A stretch of 64,000 nt of DNA from Gammaproteobacteria bacterium (GTDB taxonomy: Bacteria; Pseudomonadota; Gammaproteobacteria; HK1): NCBI GenBank assembly GCA_012103455.1, contig WLWT01000001.1, positions 3,107,288-3,171,287 of the forward strand, in the 5' to 3' direction. Under the pieces are notes generated by a model. It was given only the letters and a program-made list of their open reading frames with translations, ran no database searches and had not been told where the DNA came from. Shown piece by piece: positions 56,886 through 64,000 of the stretch; position 1 is the stretch's first letter; each line of letters starts with the position of its first letter. Made by a program: the position numbers and the translations under genes.

Positions 56886-58400
56886 TTACTGCAATTTACG
56901 TGTGATGTGTTCCAACAGGTTTTGCACCGATGGTTCCATCACTTCGAGCAAGGGGGCCGGCCAGAGGCCGAATAACAACACTGCGACGGCTAGCGCCCCC
57001 AAAATGAATTTCTCCCGGCCGCTCACGTCGCTCAGCCGGGCGACATCGTCATTAGCGATTGCGCCGAACACCACCCGCTTGTACATCCAAAGTGTATAAG
57101 CAGCGCCTAGAATCAAAGTTAGAGCGGCGGCGAAAGCGAGCCAAAAATTCGCCTGGAACGCACTTAAGATCACCATGAACTCGCCTACGAATCCCGAAGT
57201 GCCCGGCAGCCCGGAATTGGCCAGTGCGAACAGCATCATAAAAGCCGCGAATACCGGCATGGTGTTGGCGACACCGCCATAATCACTGATCATGCGGCTG
57301 TGCACGCGGTCGTACATAACGCCCACACACAAGAACAAAGCACCCGATATGAAGCCGTGGGAAATCATCTGGACCATGGCGCCTTGCACACCGAGCGCAG
57401 CGCCGTCGTTTCCACCAGGCACGGCCAATATGGCAAAGATCACGAAGAAACCTAGGGTTACGAATCCCATATGAGAGACGGACGAATATGCGATCAGTTT
57501 CTTCATATCGGGCTGTACTAACGCGACGAAGCCAATGTAGACGATGGCCACCAGCGACAAAGCGATCATCAACCAGTCAAGTTCGCTGCTGGCCCCGGTG
57601 GTAATAGGCAAGCTAAATCGAATCAAGCCATAGCCGCCCAGTTTCAACATGACGGCGGCGAGTACAACAGAGCCCCCGGTTGGCGCCTCCACATGAGCAT
57701 CCGGTAGCCAAGTGTGCACCGGCCACATGGGAACCTTAACGGCAAACGCGAGAAGAAATGCCAAAAAGATGAAGATCTGCGCTATTGAACCGAGTTCCAG
57801 TTGATGCAGGGCTAAGATCTCGAACGTACCGCCCTCAATGTACATATAAATGAACGCCACCAACATGAACACGGATCCGAGGAAGGTATATAAGAAGAAC
57901 TTGATCGTGGCGTATACGCGTCGCGGCCCACCCCACACACCGATAATGATGAACATCGGGATGAGAATTGCTTCCCAGAACACGTAAAACAGCATCGCGT
58001 CCAAAGCGGCAAACGCCCCGATCATCAGACCTTCTTGAATCAGCAAAGCAGCCATGTATTGGTGTGTGCGGGTTTCTATCACTTCCCACCCCGCCAACAC
58101 GACCAACACCGTGGTAAATGTAGTCAGCAAGATAAGCGGCATGGAAAAGCCATCTACACCGAGGTGGTAATAGATGTCGAATGGCTCAATCCACGCCACT
58201 TTCTCGACAAACTGCATCTCGGGAGTACCCAGTGTGAACTCCGAATAAAGCGCAATTGATGCGAGGAACGTCATCACCGCAACGATGGCAGCCAGCATAC
58301 GGGCCGTGGCCCTGCTCTCATTGCCCGCCAGCGACACCAATACGCCGCCGGCAATGGGCAGCCAGATGAGCAGGCTCAATAAAAATTCATTCAGGAACAT
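56886..58400 (-). CDS. nuoM: NADH-quinone oxidoreductase subunit M
   Basis: An antiporter-like pump of complex I, 504 residues, about 14 membrane segments. Its functional residues lie in VPMWPVHTWLPDAHVEAPTG and QPDMKKLIAYSSVSHMGFVT, typical of NuoM. Starts at ATG 58400. MITE copy 4 lies between it and nuoL, so the normally tight nuoL-nuoM junction is stretched to 210 bp. Confidence 0.97.
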   Translation of the reverse strand: MFLNEFLLSLLIWLPIAGGVLVSLAGNESRATARMLAAIVAVMTFLASIALYSEFTLGTPEMQFVEKVAWIEPFDIYYHLGVDGFSMPLILLTTFTTVLVVLAGWEVIETRTHQYMAALLIQEGLMIGAFAALDAMLFYVFWEAILIPMFIIIGVWGGPRRVYATIKFFLYTFLGSVFMLVAFIYMYIEGGTFEILALHQLELGSIAQIFIFLAFLLAFAVKVPMWPVHTWLPDAHVEAPTGGSVVLAAVMLKLGGYGLIRFSLPITTGASSELDWLMIALSLVAIVYIGFVALVQPDMKKLIAYSSVSHMGFVTLGFFVIFAILAVPGGNDGAALGVQGAMVQMISHGFISGALFLCVGVMYDRVHSRMISDYGGVANTMPVFAAFMMLFALANSGLPGTSGFVGEFMVILSAFQANFWLAFAAALTLILGAAYTLWMYKRVVFGAIANDDVARLSDVSGREKFILGALAVAVLLFGLWPAPLLEVMEPSVQNLLEHITRKLQ

Positions 58401-58464
58401 GCCGGCTCTAGCCCCTTTGCCGCATTCGAGGTTCGGTCACACACGAGGTTCTTGTGTTATTCAA

Positions 58465-58604
58465 GGGCACCTCTAAAAATAGTCATTTTTTCGTGAGTGC
58501 AAGGAAGCACCGCGCGCGCAACCGCAGTGTATAGGTCATACATGAGGATTCGAGCACGGCGCTGACGCCGCAATCGCGGAAAAAGTGCATTTTCAGAGGT
58601 GCCC
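58465..58604. repeat. MITE copy 4 (140 bp), between nuoM and nuoL
   Basis: Ends GGGCACCTCTAAAAATAGTC and, reversed, GGGCACCTCTGAAAATGCAC. TCAA is duplicated at 58461-58464 and 58605-58608. Interior shares the GTGAGTGCAAGGAAGCACCG and CAATCGCGGAAAAAGTGCA blocks with the other copies. It lies in the transcribed part of the nuo operon. Confidence 0.93.
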
Positions 58605-58610
58605 TCAAGA

Positions 58611-60581
58611 TTAGCCCCCATGGACTATCCAGAGCAGGAAGATCAATAAACCGAATATCATGGCAAAGGCGTAACTGGACAGCACGCCTGTTTGCAATCC
58701 ACGAAGCACCGCGGAAATATGGCCGACTAAACGGGCCGATCCATTAACGATAAAACCATCTATAAGTCCCGCGTCGGCCTTTTGCCAAAGTTGCTGTCCA
58801 AGTGCCCGCGCACCACCGGCGAAGAGGAAATCGTTAAAGCGGTCGAAACCGTATTTCTCTTCTAGAACGGTGTGCACCCAACGAAACCGCTCAGCGATTT
58901 GCCCGGGAATATGGGGCGCAATTATGTAGAGTAGCCAGGCCACTATGAATCCGGCCAACGCCAGATAAAAAGGTGGTGAGGCAACACAATGCAGAGCAAA
59001 CGACAGCGCATCGCCGTACTGCGCGGCAAATATCGCGTTAGGCTCGCGGCCATCGGATACATAGATGGAGCGGCCGAACATCCCTTCGCTCTCCACCAGC
59101 ATCGGCCCGGCAAACGCGGCACCGATCATTATCGAAGGAATCGCCAGTATGACTAGCGGAACGGTGACTACCGCCGGGCTCTCGTGCAGGTGCTCACGGG
59201 TATGCGCATCCATCCGCGGGGCGCCATGAAAGACCATAAAATAGAGCCTAAAGCTATACAGCGATGTGATAAAAACGCCGCTTAATAGACAAAGGTACGC
59301 ATAATCCGTACCGAATACCTGCGCATCTTGTACCGCTAAAATAATGGCATCCTTGGAGTAATAACCAGCAAAACCCGGGAAACCGATCAGGGCCAGGGTG
59401 CCGATCAACAAAGTTATCCAAGTGACCGGCATCATTTTGCGCAAACCTCCCATCTCGCGCATGTCTTGTTTGTGATGCATGCCGATGATCACTGATCCTG
59501 CCGCCAAAAACAGTAGCGCCTTGAAGAATGCGTGGGTACCCAGGTGGAAGATGGCGGCGCCGTAAGCCGAGGCACCCAAGGCTGCTGTCATATAACCGAG
59601 CTGCGACAACGTGGAATACGCCACCACGCGCTTGATGTCGTTTTGCACCAAGCCGAGCAAACCCATAAAGAACGCGGTCGTTGCGCCGATGATAAGAACA
59701 AAACTCAAAGCAGCATCGGACAGTTCGAACAACGGCGACATTCTCGCCACCATGAAAATGCCAGCGGTGACCATGGTGGCGGCATGGATCAGCGCCGAGA
59801 TCGGCGTCGGGCCTTCCATCGAATCGGGTAACCACACATGCAACGGCACCTGCGCCGACTTACCCATGGCGCCGATAAACAGTAAGATGCAAATCACCGT
59901 TATCAAACCCCAAGGCTCATCGCCCAAGATAGTGATCTGCGTGTAAATGAGATCGGGTGCCTTGGCAAAAACAGTGGCGTAGTGCAGCGAGTCGAAGTAC
60001 ATCATGATCGCGGCAATACCGAGCAGAAAACCGAAATCGCCCACCCGGTTTACTAGAAATGCTTTTAAATTAGCGTATATCGCCGTATCACGCTTGAACC
60101 AAAAGCCGATGAGCAGATACGAAACCACGCCAACCGCTTCCCAGCCGAAAAAAAGCTGTAGGAAGTTATTGGACATCACCAACATCAGCATCGAGAAGGT
60201 AAATAGTGAGATATAGCTGAAGAATCGCTGATAACCGTCGTCCCCGGCCATATAGCCAATGGTGTAGATGTGCACCATCAGTGACACGAAGGTAACGACC
60301 AACATCATAATGGCCGTCAGCTCATCGATCAGAAAACCTATTTGCAACTCGATGCCGCCTACAACGCCCCAGGTATAAAGCGTCGCATCCAGTGATTCGC
60401 TGCCGCTGATGACGCGGCTGAAGATCCCCAGCGAGAAAAACGCGGCGATGGCGACACCGGCGATGGTGACACGATGAGCGTTAGCGCGGCCGATTTGGCG
60501 GCCGAATAAGCCGGCGATGATGGCACCCGCGAGCGGAAACAATACCGTCGCGGTTGCGAGCACGTGAAGGTTATTTGACAC
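58611..60581 (-). CDS. nuoL: NADH-quinone oxidoreductase subunit L
   Basis: The largest antiporter-like subunit, 656 residues, with about 16 segments and the long lateral helix at its C-terminus. GKSAQVPLHVWLPDSMEGPT, ALIHAATMVTAGIFMVAR and LLGLVQNDIKRVVAYSTLSQ are the standard motifs. It sits 5 bp after nuoK and 6 bp before MITE copy 4. Confidence 0.97.
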   Translation of the reverse strand: MSNNLHVLATATVLFPLAGAIIAGLFGRQIGRANAHRVTIAGVAIAAFFSLGIFSRVISGSESLDATLYTWGVVGGIELQIGFLIDELTAIMMLVVTFVSLMVHIYTIGYMAGDDGYQRFFSYISLFTFSMLMLVMSNNFLQLFFGWEAVGVVSYLLIGFWFKRDTAIYANLKAFLVNRVGDFGFLLGIAAIMMYFDSLHYATVFAKAPDLIYTQITILGDEPWGLITVICILLFIGAMGKSAQVPLHVWLPDSMEGPTPISALIHAATMVTAGIFMVARMSPLFELSDAALSFVLIIGATTAFFMGLLGLVQNDIKRVVAYSTLSQLGYMTAALGASAYGAAIFHLGTHAFFKALLFLAAGSVIIGMHHKQDMREMGGLRKMMPVTWITLLIGTLALIGFPGFAGYYSKDAIILAVQDAQVFGTDYAYLCLLSGVFITSLYSFRLYFMVFHGAPRMDAHTREHLHESPAVVTVPLVILAIPSIMIGAAFAGPMLVESEGMFGRSIYVSDGREPNAIFAAQYGDALSFALHCVASPPFYLALAGFIVAWLLYIIAPHIPGQIAERFRWVHTVLEEKYGFDRFNDFLFAGGARALGQQLWQKADAGLIDGFIVNGSARLVGHISAVLRGLQTGVLSSYAFAMIFGLLIFLLWIVHGG

Positions 60582-60586
60582 GGCCT

Positions 60587-60904
60587 CTAGCCCTTCATCG
60601 TGTTCAGATCGCTCACATTGATCGTCGAGCGGTTGCGGAATAGAACCACCAATATCGCCAGCCCTATGGCGGCCTCGGCAGCGGCAACGGTAAGAATAAA
60701 GAATACGAATACCTGGCCAGCCAATCCGGCCGGATCGGGCAGATAATGGGAAAACGCGATGAAATTGATGTTCACCGAGAGCAACATCAATTCAATGCAC
60801 ATCAGCAAAATAATGATGTTCTTACGATTGAGAATAATGCCTGCCATGCTCAAGCAAAACATGACCGCGCCTAGAACCAGATAATCCGACAATAGAATGA
60901 TCAT
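60587..60904 (-). CDS. nuoK: NADH-quinone oxidoreductase subunit K
   Basis: 105 residues, three membrane segments, with the conserved Glu in [20 protein letters not shown] and the second in [20 protein letters not shown]. Overlaps nuoJ by 4 bases. Confidence 0.96.
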   Translation of the reverse strand: MIILLSDYLVLGAVMFCLSMAGIILNRKNIIILLMCIELMLLSVNINFIAFSHYLPDPAGLAGQVFVFFILTVAAAEAAIGLAILVVLFRNRSTINVSDLNTMKG

Positions 60905-61578
60905 CGCGCCTCTCCGCTTGCCGGCTCCCGGTTTGCTGGCTCCTGCTTTGTCGGCTCCTGCTTTGTTGGCGCCGGCGCAGTCGTTCCTTCGGCAGGCATT
61001 TTCACCAAGCGCACCCGATCGCGCCGGCGCACCGCAACCTGGGCAGCGGGATCTTGCGACTTGGTGTTTTCACGGCGCCTCGAGGTCAACGAAATCGCTG
61101 CCACTATGGCGACCAGCAAGATAACCGAGGCGATCTCGAACGGATAAACATATTCGGTGTAGAGCACGGCGCCAAGTTCTTTGGTGTTGCTGTAATCGGC
61201 CTCATGGCGTGGCGGCGGCGGCATGGTGCCGGCGCCCATACGTTCCGGCCCGACTACGCTGGTGATAGATAACGCCACTGCCACAGCGACGATGGCACCG
61301 ACGATCCAATAACGGAACATGCCTTCGCGCAATTGCGCTACGTTGATATCCAGCATCATGACCACGAAGAGGAAAAGCACCATGACGGCGCCCACATATA
61401 CCAGTACCAAGGTAATGGCGAGGAACTCCGCTTCGAGTAATAGCCAAAGCGCGGAGCTTGAGAAAAAAGCCAACACTAAAAATAGTGCCGCGTGCACCGG
61501 GTTGCGGGCGGTTATCACCATCAAGCCGGCGAACACCAAAATAGCCGCAAACACCCAGAATACGATAAATTCGAACAT
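60901..61578 (-). CDS. nuoJ: NADH-quinone oxidoreductase subunit J
   Basis: 225 residues, five membrane segments with [20 protein letters not shown], the conserved gating helix [20 protein letters not shown], and a C-terminal cytoplasmic tail of about 50 residues longer than usual. The tail contains three 15-bp repeats ([15 protein letters not shown]; 60923-60967). 65 bp separate it from MITE copy 5 upstream. Confidence 0.95.
   Translation of the reverse strand: MFEFIVFWVFAAILVFAGLMVITARNPVHAALFLVLAFFSSSALWLLLEAEFLAITLVLVYVGAVMVLFLFVVMMLDINVAQLREGMFRYWIVGAIVAVAVALSITSVVGPERMGAGTMPPPPRHEADYSNTKELGAVLYTEYVYPFEIASVILLVAIVAAISLTSRRRENTKSQDPAAQVAVRRRDRVRLVKMPAEGTTAPAPTKQEPTKQEPANREPASGEAR
60923..60967. 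repeat. 15-bp tandem repeat (3 units) in the nuoJ tail
   Basis: GGCTCCCGGTTTGCT, GGCTCCTGCTTTGTC and GGCTCCTGCTTTGTT on the plus strand. In frame, each adds five residues. Confidence 0.85.
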
Positions 61579-61643
61579 ATTCTCCCCTAATGAATTGGTG
61601 TGCGCACCGACGTATTCAAGATCACCATCCCGGTCTCACTAAA

Positions 61644-61797
61644 GAGCAGCTCTAACAATGCACTTGTTCCGCGATTGCGGCGTCAGCGCCGTGCTCGAAT
61701 CCTCATGTATGACCTATACATATGACCTATACACTGCGGTTGTGCGCACGGTGCTTCCTTGCACTCACGAAAAAATGACTATTTTTAGCAGGTGCCC
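61644..61797. repeat. MITE copy 5 (154 bp), between nuoJ and nuoI
   Basis: The right end, reversed, is GGGCACCTGCTAAAAATAGT. The left end is diverged (GAGCAGCTCTAACAATGCAC). TAAA is duplicated at 61640-61643 and 61798-61801. Longer than the others because GACCTATACATAT is a small internal duplication. It lies 8 bases after the nuoI stop. Confidence 0.9.
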
Positions 61798-61804
61798 TAA
61801 AGGA

Positions 61805-62293
61805 TCACCGGTATGGCGCATCGCTTGCCCGATCGGCGGCCAATTGCGCTTCCATCTTGTCCCCCACTGCCAACAACTTTTCCTTGGTCATAATAAGATC
61901 GCCACGCTGCTCGCCGTGGTACTCGTAAATGCGCGTCTCGACGATCGAATCCACCGGACACGACTCTTCGCAAAAACCGCAGAAGATACATTTAGTAAGG
62001 TCGATCTCGTATTTAGTGGTACGGCGTTGACCGTCTTCTCGCGGTTCCGCCTCTATGGTGATGGCAAGCGCTGGACATACTGCTTCGCACAGTTTGCAAG
62101 CAATGCAGCGCTCTTCACCATTGGGATAACGCCGCAGTGCATGCAATCCTCTAAAGCGTGGTGACTGAGGGGTTTTTTCCTCCGGATATTGCACGGTGAA
62201 TTTGCGGCGGAATAAATAGCCCGCAGTGAGCTTCAAACCTTTTAACAATTCAGTTAGAAAAAAACTCTTGAAATAGTGCGTGATCGGTCTCAT
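61805..62293 (-). CDS. nuoI: NADH-quinone oxidoreductase subunit I
   Basis: Carries the two 4Fe-4S clusters N6a and N6b of complex I. The 162 residues have [20 protein letters not shown] and [20 protein letters not shown]. The N-terminus [20 protein letters not shown] is the amphipathic membrane-facing helix. Confidence 0.97.
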   Translation of the reverse strand: MRPITHYFKSFFLTELLKGLKLTAGYLFRRKFTVQYPEEKTPQSPRFRGLHALRRYPNGEERCIACKLCEAVCPALAITIEAEPREDGQRRTTKYEIDLTKCIFCGFCEESCPVDSIVETRIYEYHGEQRGDLIMTKEKLLAVGDKMEAQLAADRASDAPYR

Positions 62294-62324
62294 CAGTATC
62301 TATCCTCGCCCCTGAACCTCTCAC

Positions 62325-62354
62325 CCCTAAACCCTTCAACCCTAAACCCTTCGA
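62325..62354. repeat. 15-bp tandem duplication between nuoI and nuoH
   Basis: CCCTAAACCCTTCAA followed by CCCTAAACCCTTCGA. Non-coding, in the 76-bp gap. A further CCCTGAGC resembles a third, broken unit. Confidence 0.85.
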
Positions 62355-62369
62355 CCCTGAGCACTGGCT

Positions 62370-63443
62370 TTAGTCAAACCACGGCGGCACTTCGCCGAGA
62401 ATGAGACCGCCTGCCACCACTATCCAAATGATCGTGATCGGAATGAAAACCTTCCACCCTAGCCGCATGATCTGGTCGTAGCGATAGCGGGGGAATGTGG
62501 CGCGAAACCAAAGAAAACAAAACAGAAAAGCCAGTGTTTTGAGCACCAGCCAGTGAATACCCGAGCCAATCAGTGCGCCGAACACACTGCCGTTGAAGCT
62601 AGCTAGCCACTGCGTGCCCTCGAACGGTGACAACCAACCGCCCAAGAACATAATAGCGGTCAGCAAGGAGATGAGGATCATATTGGCGTACTCGGCCATG
62701 AAAAAGACCGCAAACGCCATGCCGGAATACTCTACGTGAAAGCCGGCGACGATTTCCGACTCGCCTTCCGCCACATCGAACGGCGCGCGATTGGTTTCCG
62801 CCACGCCAGAGATGAAATACACGATAAAAAGAGGCGCCAAGGGTAGCCAAAACCAATGCAACGGCCCGCCTGCTTGGGACATGACGATGGCCCCTAGATT
62901 GAGGCTGCCAGCGGCCATCAAGACACCCACCAGGGCAAAACCCATAGCGATTTCGTAGGCCACGATCTGCGCAGCCGAACGCATAGCCCCCAACAGCGCG
63001 TACTTGGAATTGGACGACCACCCGGCGATGATGACGCCGTATACCCCCAGCGATGTCATTGCCAATATATACAGTAGTCCGGCGTTGACGTCCGCCAACA
63101 CCATGGTGCTATCAAAAGGAACCACCGCCCACGCCGCCAGAGCAGAGGCCAAGGAGATCACTGGCGCCATCAAGAAGAGCAGTTTATTAGCGCCCGCCGG
63201 AATGATGATCTCTTTGAACGCCAACTTCATGGCGTCGGCGATCGGCTGCAAGATGCCACCGAACAGCTTGCGTCCACCGAGATGGATACCGCCCACCCGG
63301 TTCGGACCCAAGCGCACCTGGATGTAGCCGATGACTTTACGCTCCGCCAGGGTGAGATAAGCCACCGCCCCCAACAACGGTGCCAGAATCAGGACGATGT
63401 AGAAGAGAATCTTCGCAACCGTCTCGACGTATTCAAGCAACAA
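62370..63443 (-). CDS. nuoH: NADH-quinone oxidoreductase subunit H
   Basis: The quinone-site membrane subunit, 357 residues, eight segments. Family motifs are [40 protein letters not shown] and [20 protein letters not shown] (quinone chamber), then [20 protein letters not shown]. The start is TTG at 63443 with GGAG 6 bases before, overlapping the nuoG stop by 11 bases. Confidence 0.96.
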   Translation of the reverse strand: MLLEYVETVAKILFYIVLILAPLLGAVAYLTLAERKVIGYIQVRLGPNRVGGIHLGGRKLFGGILQPIADAMKLAFKEIIIPAGANKLLFLMAPVISLASALAAWAVVPFDSTMVLADVNAGLLYILAMTSLGVYGVIIAGWSSNSKYALLGAMRSAAQIVAYEIAMGFALVGVLMAAGSLNLGAIVMSQAGGPLHWFWLPLAPLFIVYFISGVAETNRAPFDVAEGESEIVAGFHVEYSGMAFAVFFMAEYANMILISLLTAIMFLGGWLSPFEGTQWLASFNGSVFGALIGSGIHWLVLKTLAFLFCFLWFRATFPRYRYDQIMRLGWKVFIPITIIWIVVAGGLILGEVPPWFD

Positions 63444-64000
63444 CGTATGCTCCTTCGCCCTGACTCACTACATCTGGGGCGACGTCTGCGGCTGCTTCCA
63501 GGCTGATGGGCGCCACTGCGCCATGCAACATGGCACTGGCGGCTAAACCGCTGGGCACCAGGGCACAGCCAAGCGCGATGCCATCATCCACTTCCAGAGG
63601 CAACGAGATGCTGACACCGTTTTGCCGCACCACCACGTTCTGCCCAGCAGCGCTTAAGCCTAAACGTTCAGCCTCCACCGGATGCAGCCGCACGCTGGCT
63701 GCCCGCCTGCCTTCAGGTGTGTTTTGCAGCGCGGTTGCCCGTCTGACCAGGGGATCGACCGCGTACATAGGTACATCGCCGCAGCGCCATAAACGTAGCT
63801 GCCCAGACTTCGGTGGCCCAGACTTCGGTAGCCCGGATTTCGGCGACTCGGGCCCCGGCGCCTCACCGTTATCCAACCGTGGGGTGACACTGGTGAGCGC
63901 TAGTCCTGTGAGCACCACGTTCTTACACTGCCTGCGCACTTCGTCGCGAATCGCATCACAGCGCATATAGTCGAAGCCATCCAGTTCCAGCAAGTTGCCG
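63433..64000 (-). CDS. nuoG: NADH-quinone oxidoreductase subunit G, C-terminal part
   Basis: The molybdopterin-like C-terminal domain of the large peripheral subunit; the 5' part lies outside. [18 protein letters not shown] and [19 protein letters not shown] match NuoG. The sequence from [20 protein letters not shown] resembles the late molydopterin-binding fold. It contains a 15-bp repeat of three units ([15 protein letters not shown]; 63801-63845), a lineage-specific insertion. Confidence 0.9.
   Translation of the reverse strand, partial: GNLLELDGFDYMRCDAIRDEVRRQCKNVVLTGLALTSVTPRLDNGEAPGPESPKSGLPKSGPPKSGQLRLWRCGDVPMYAVDPLVRRATALQNTPEGRRAASVRLHPVEAERLGLSAAGQNVVVRQNGVSISLPLEVDDGIALGCALVPSGLAASAMLHGAVAPISLEAAADVAPDVVSQGEGAYVVA
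63801..63845. repeat. 15-bp tandem repeat (3 units) in nuoG
   Basis: GCCCAGACTTCGGTG, GCCCAGACTTCGGTA and GCCCGGATTTCGGCG on the plus strand, coding PKSGx units in frame on the minus strand. Confidence 0.85.

Overview
The window reads as a gammaproteobacterial chromosome segment. The evidence is the housekeeping set (infB-nusA-rimP, lepA-hemW, mrcB, psd, pyrF and the end of a nuo operon), a FleQ-type regulator, a PEP-CTERM protein and an initiator tRNA with an unpaired 1:72 position. The genome looks recently loaded with mobile DNA: insertion sequences, a MITE family, nonsense and frameshift mutations, and short tandem duplications.

Layout. 1-3096: infB (partial), nusA and rimP, all on the minus strand. 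3256-8838: an acyl-CoA dehydrogenase relic, a HlyD/EmrA-type membrane-fusion protein, a PAS histidine kinase broken by an IS5-family element, and pyrF. 9142-23705: a decayed mobile island holding mobilisation protein and relaxase remnants, a type III modification gene, a PIN/RHH toxin-antitoxin pair, an ATPase-nuclease-like pair, coupling protein and recombinase fragments, and IS630 (two types), ISL3 and IS30 elements, several nested. It ends against an initiator tRNA-Met gene. 24228-31235: TPR lipoprotein plus PBP1b, FleQ, and a three-gene arsenosugar-type cluster. 31399-36956: tRNA-Ala, a PEP-CTERM protein, hemW-lepA and a TauD-type dioxygenase. 37028-45594: two small unknown genes, an oligopeptide-type ABC transporter and a ThDP enzyme.

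45742-48177: a tRNA-Arg(CCT) gene cut in two at its anticodon loop by a 2.35 kb insert. The insert carries its own complete tRNA-Arg(CCT), a DNA methyltransferase, an XhoI/PaeR7I-type endonuclease and an ion-channel fragment. 48218-51891: mrfB-mrfA DNA repair pair behind a perfect 19-bp inverted repeat. 51989-55377: Sel1-repeat and FHA genes, and psd. 55427-64000: nuoN to nuoG (complex I) on the minus strand.

Repeats link the regions. One MITE family (GGGCACCT ends, 4-bp target duplications, about 140 bp) sits between Sel1 and FHA, in front of psd, and twice inside the nuo operon. A shorter relative has split the operator of the toxin-antitoxin pair. A second class, tandem duplications of exactly 15 bp, occurs in five coding sequences and one intergenic gap.
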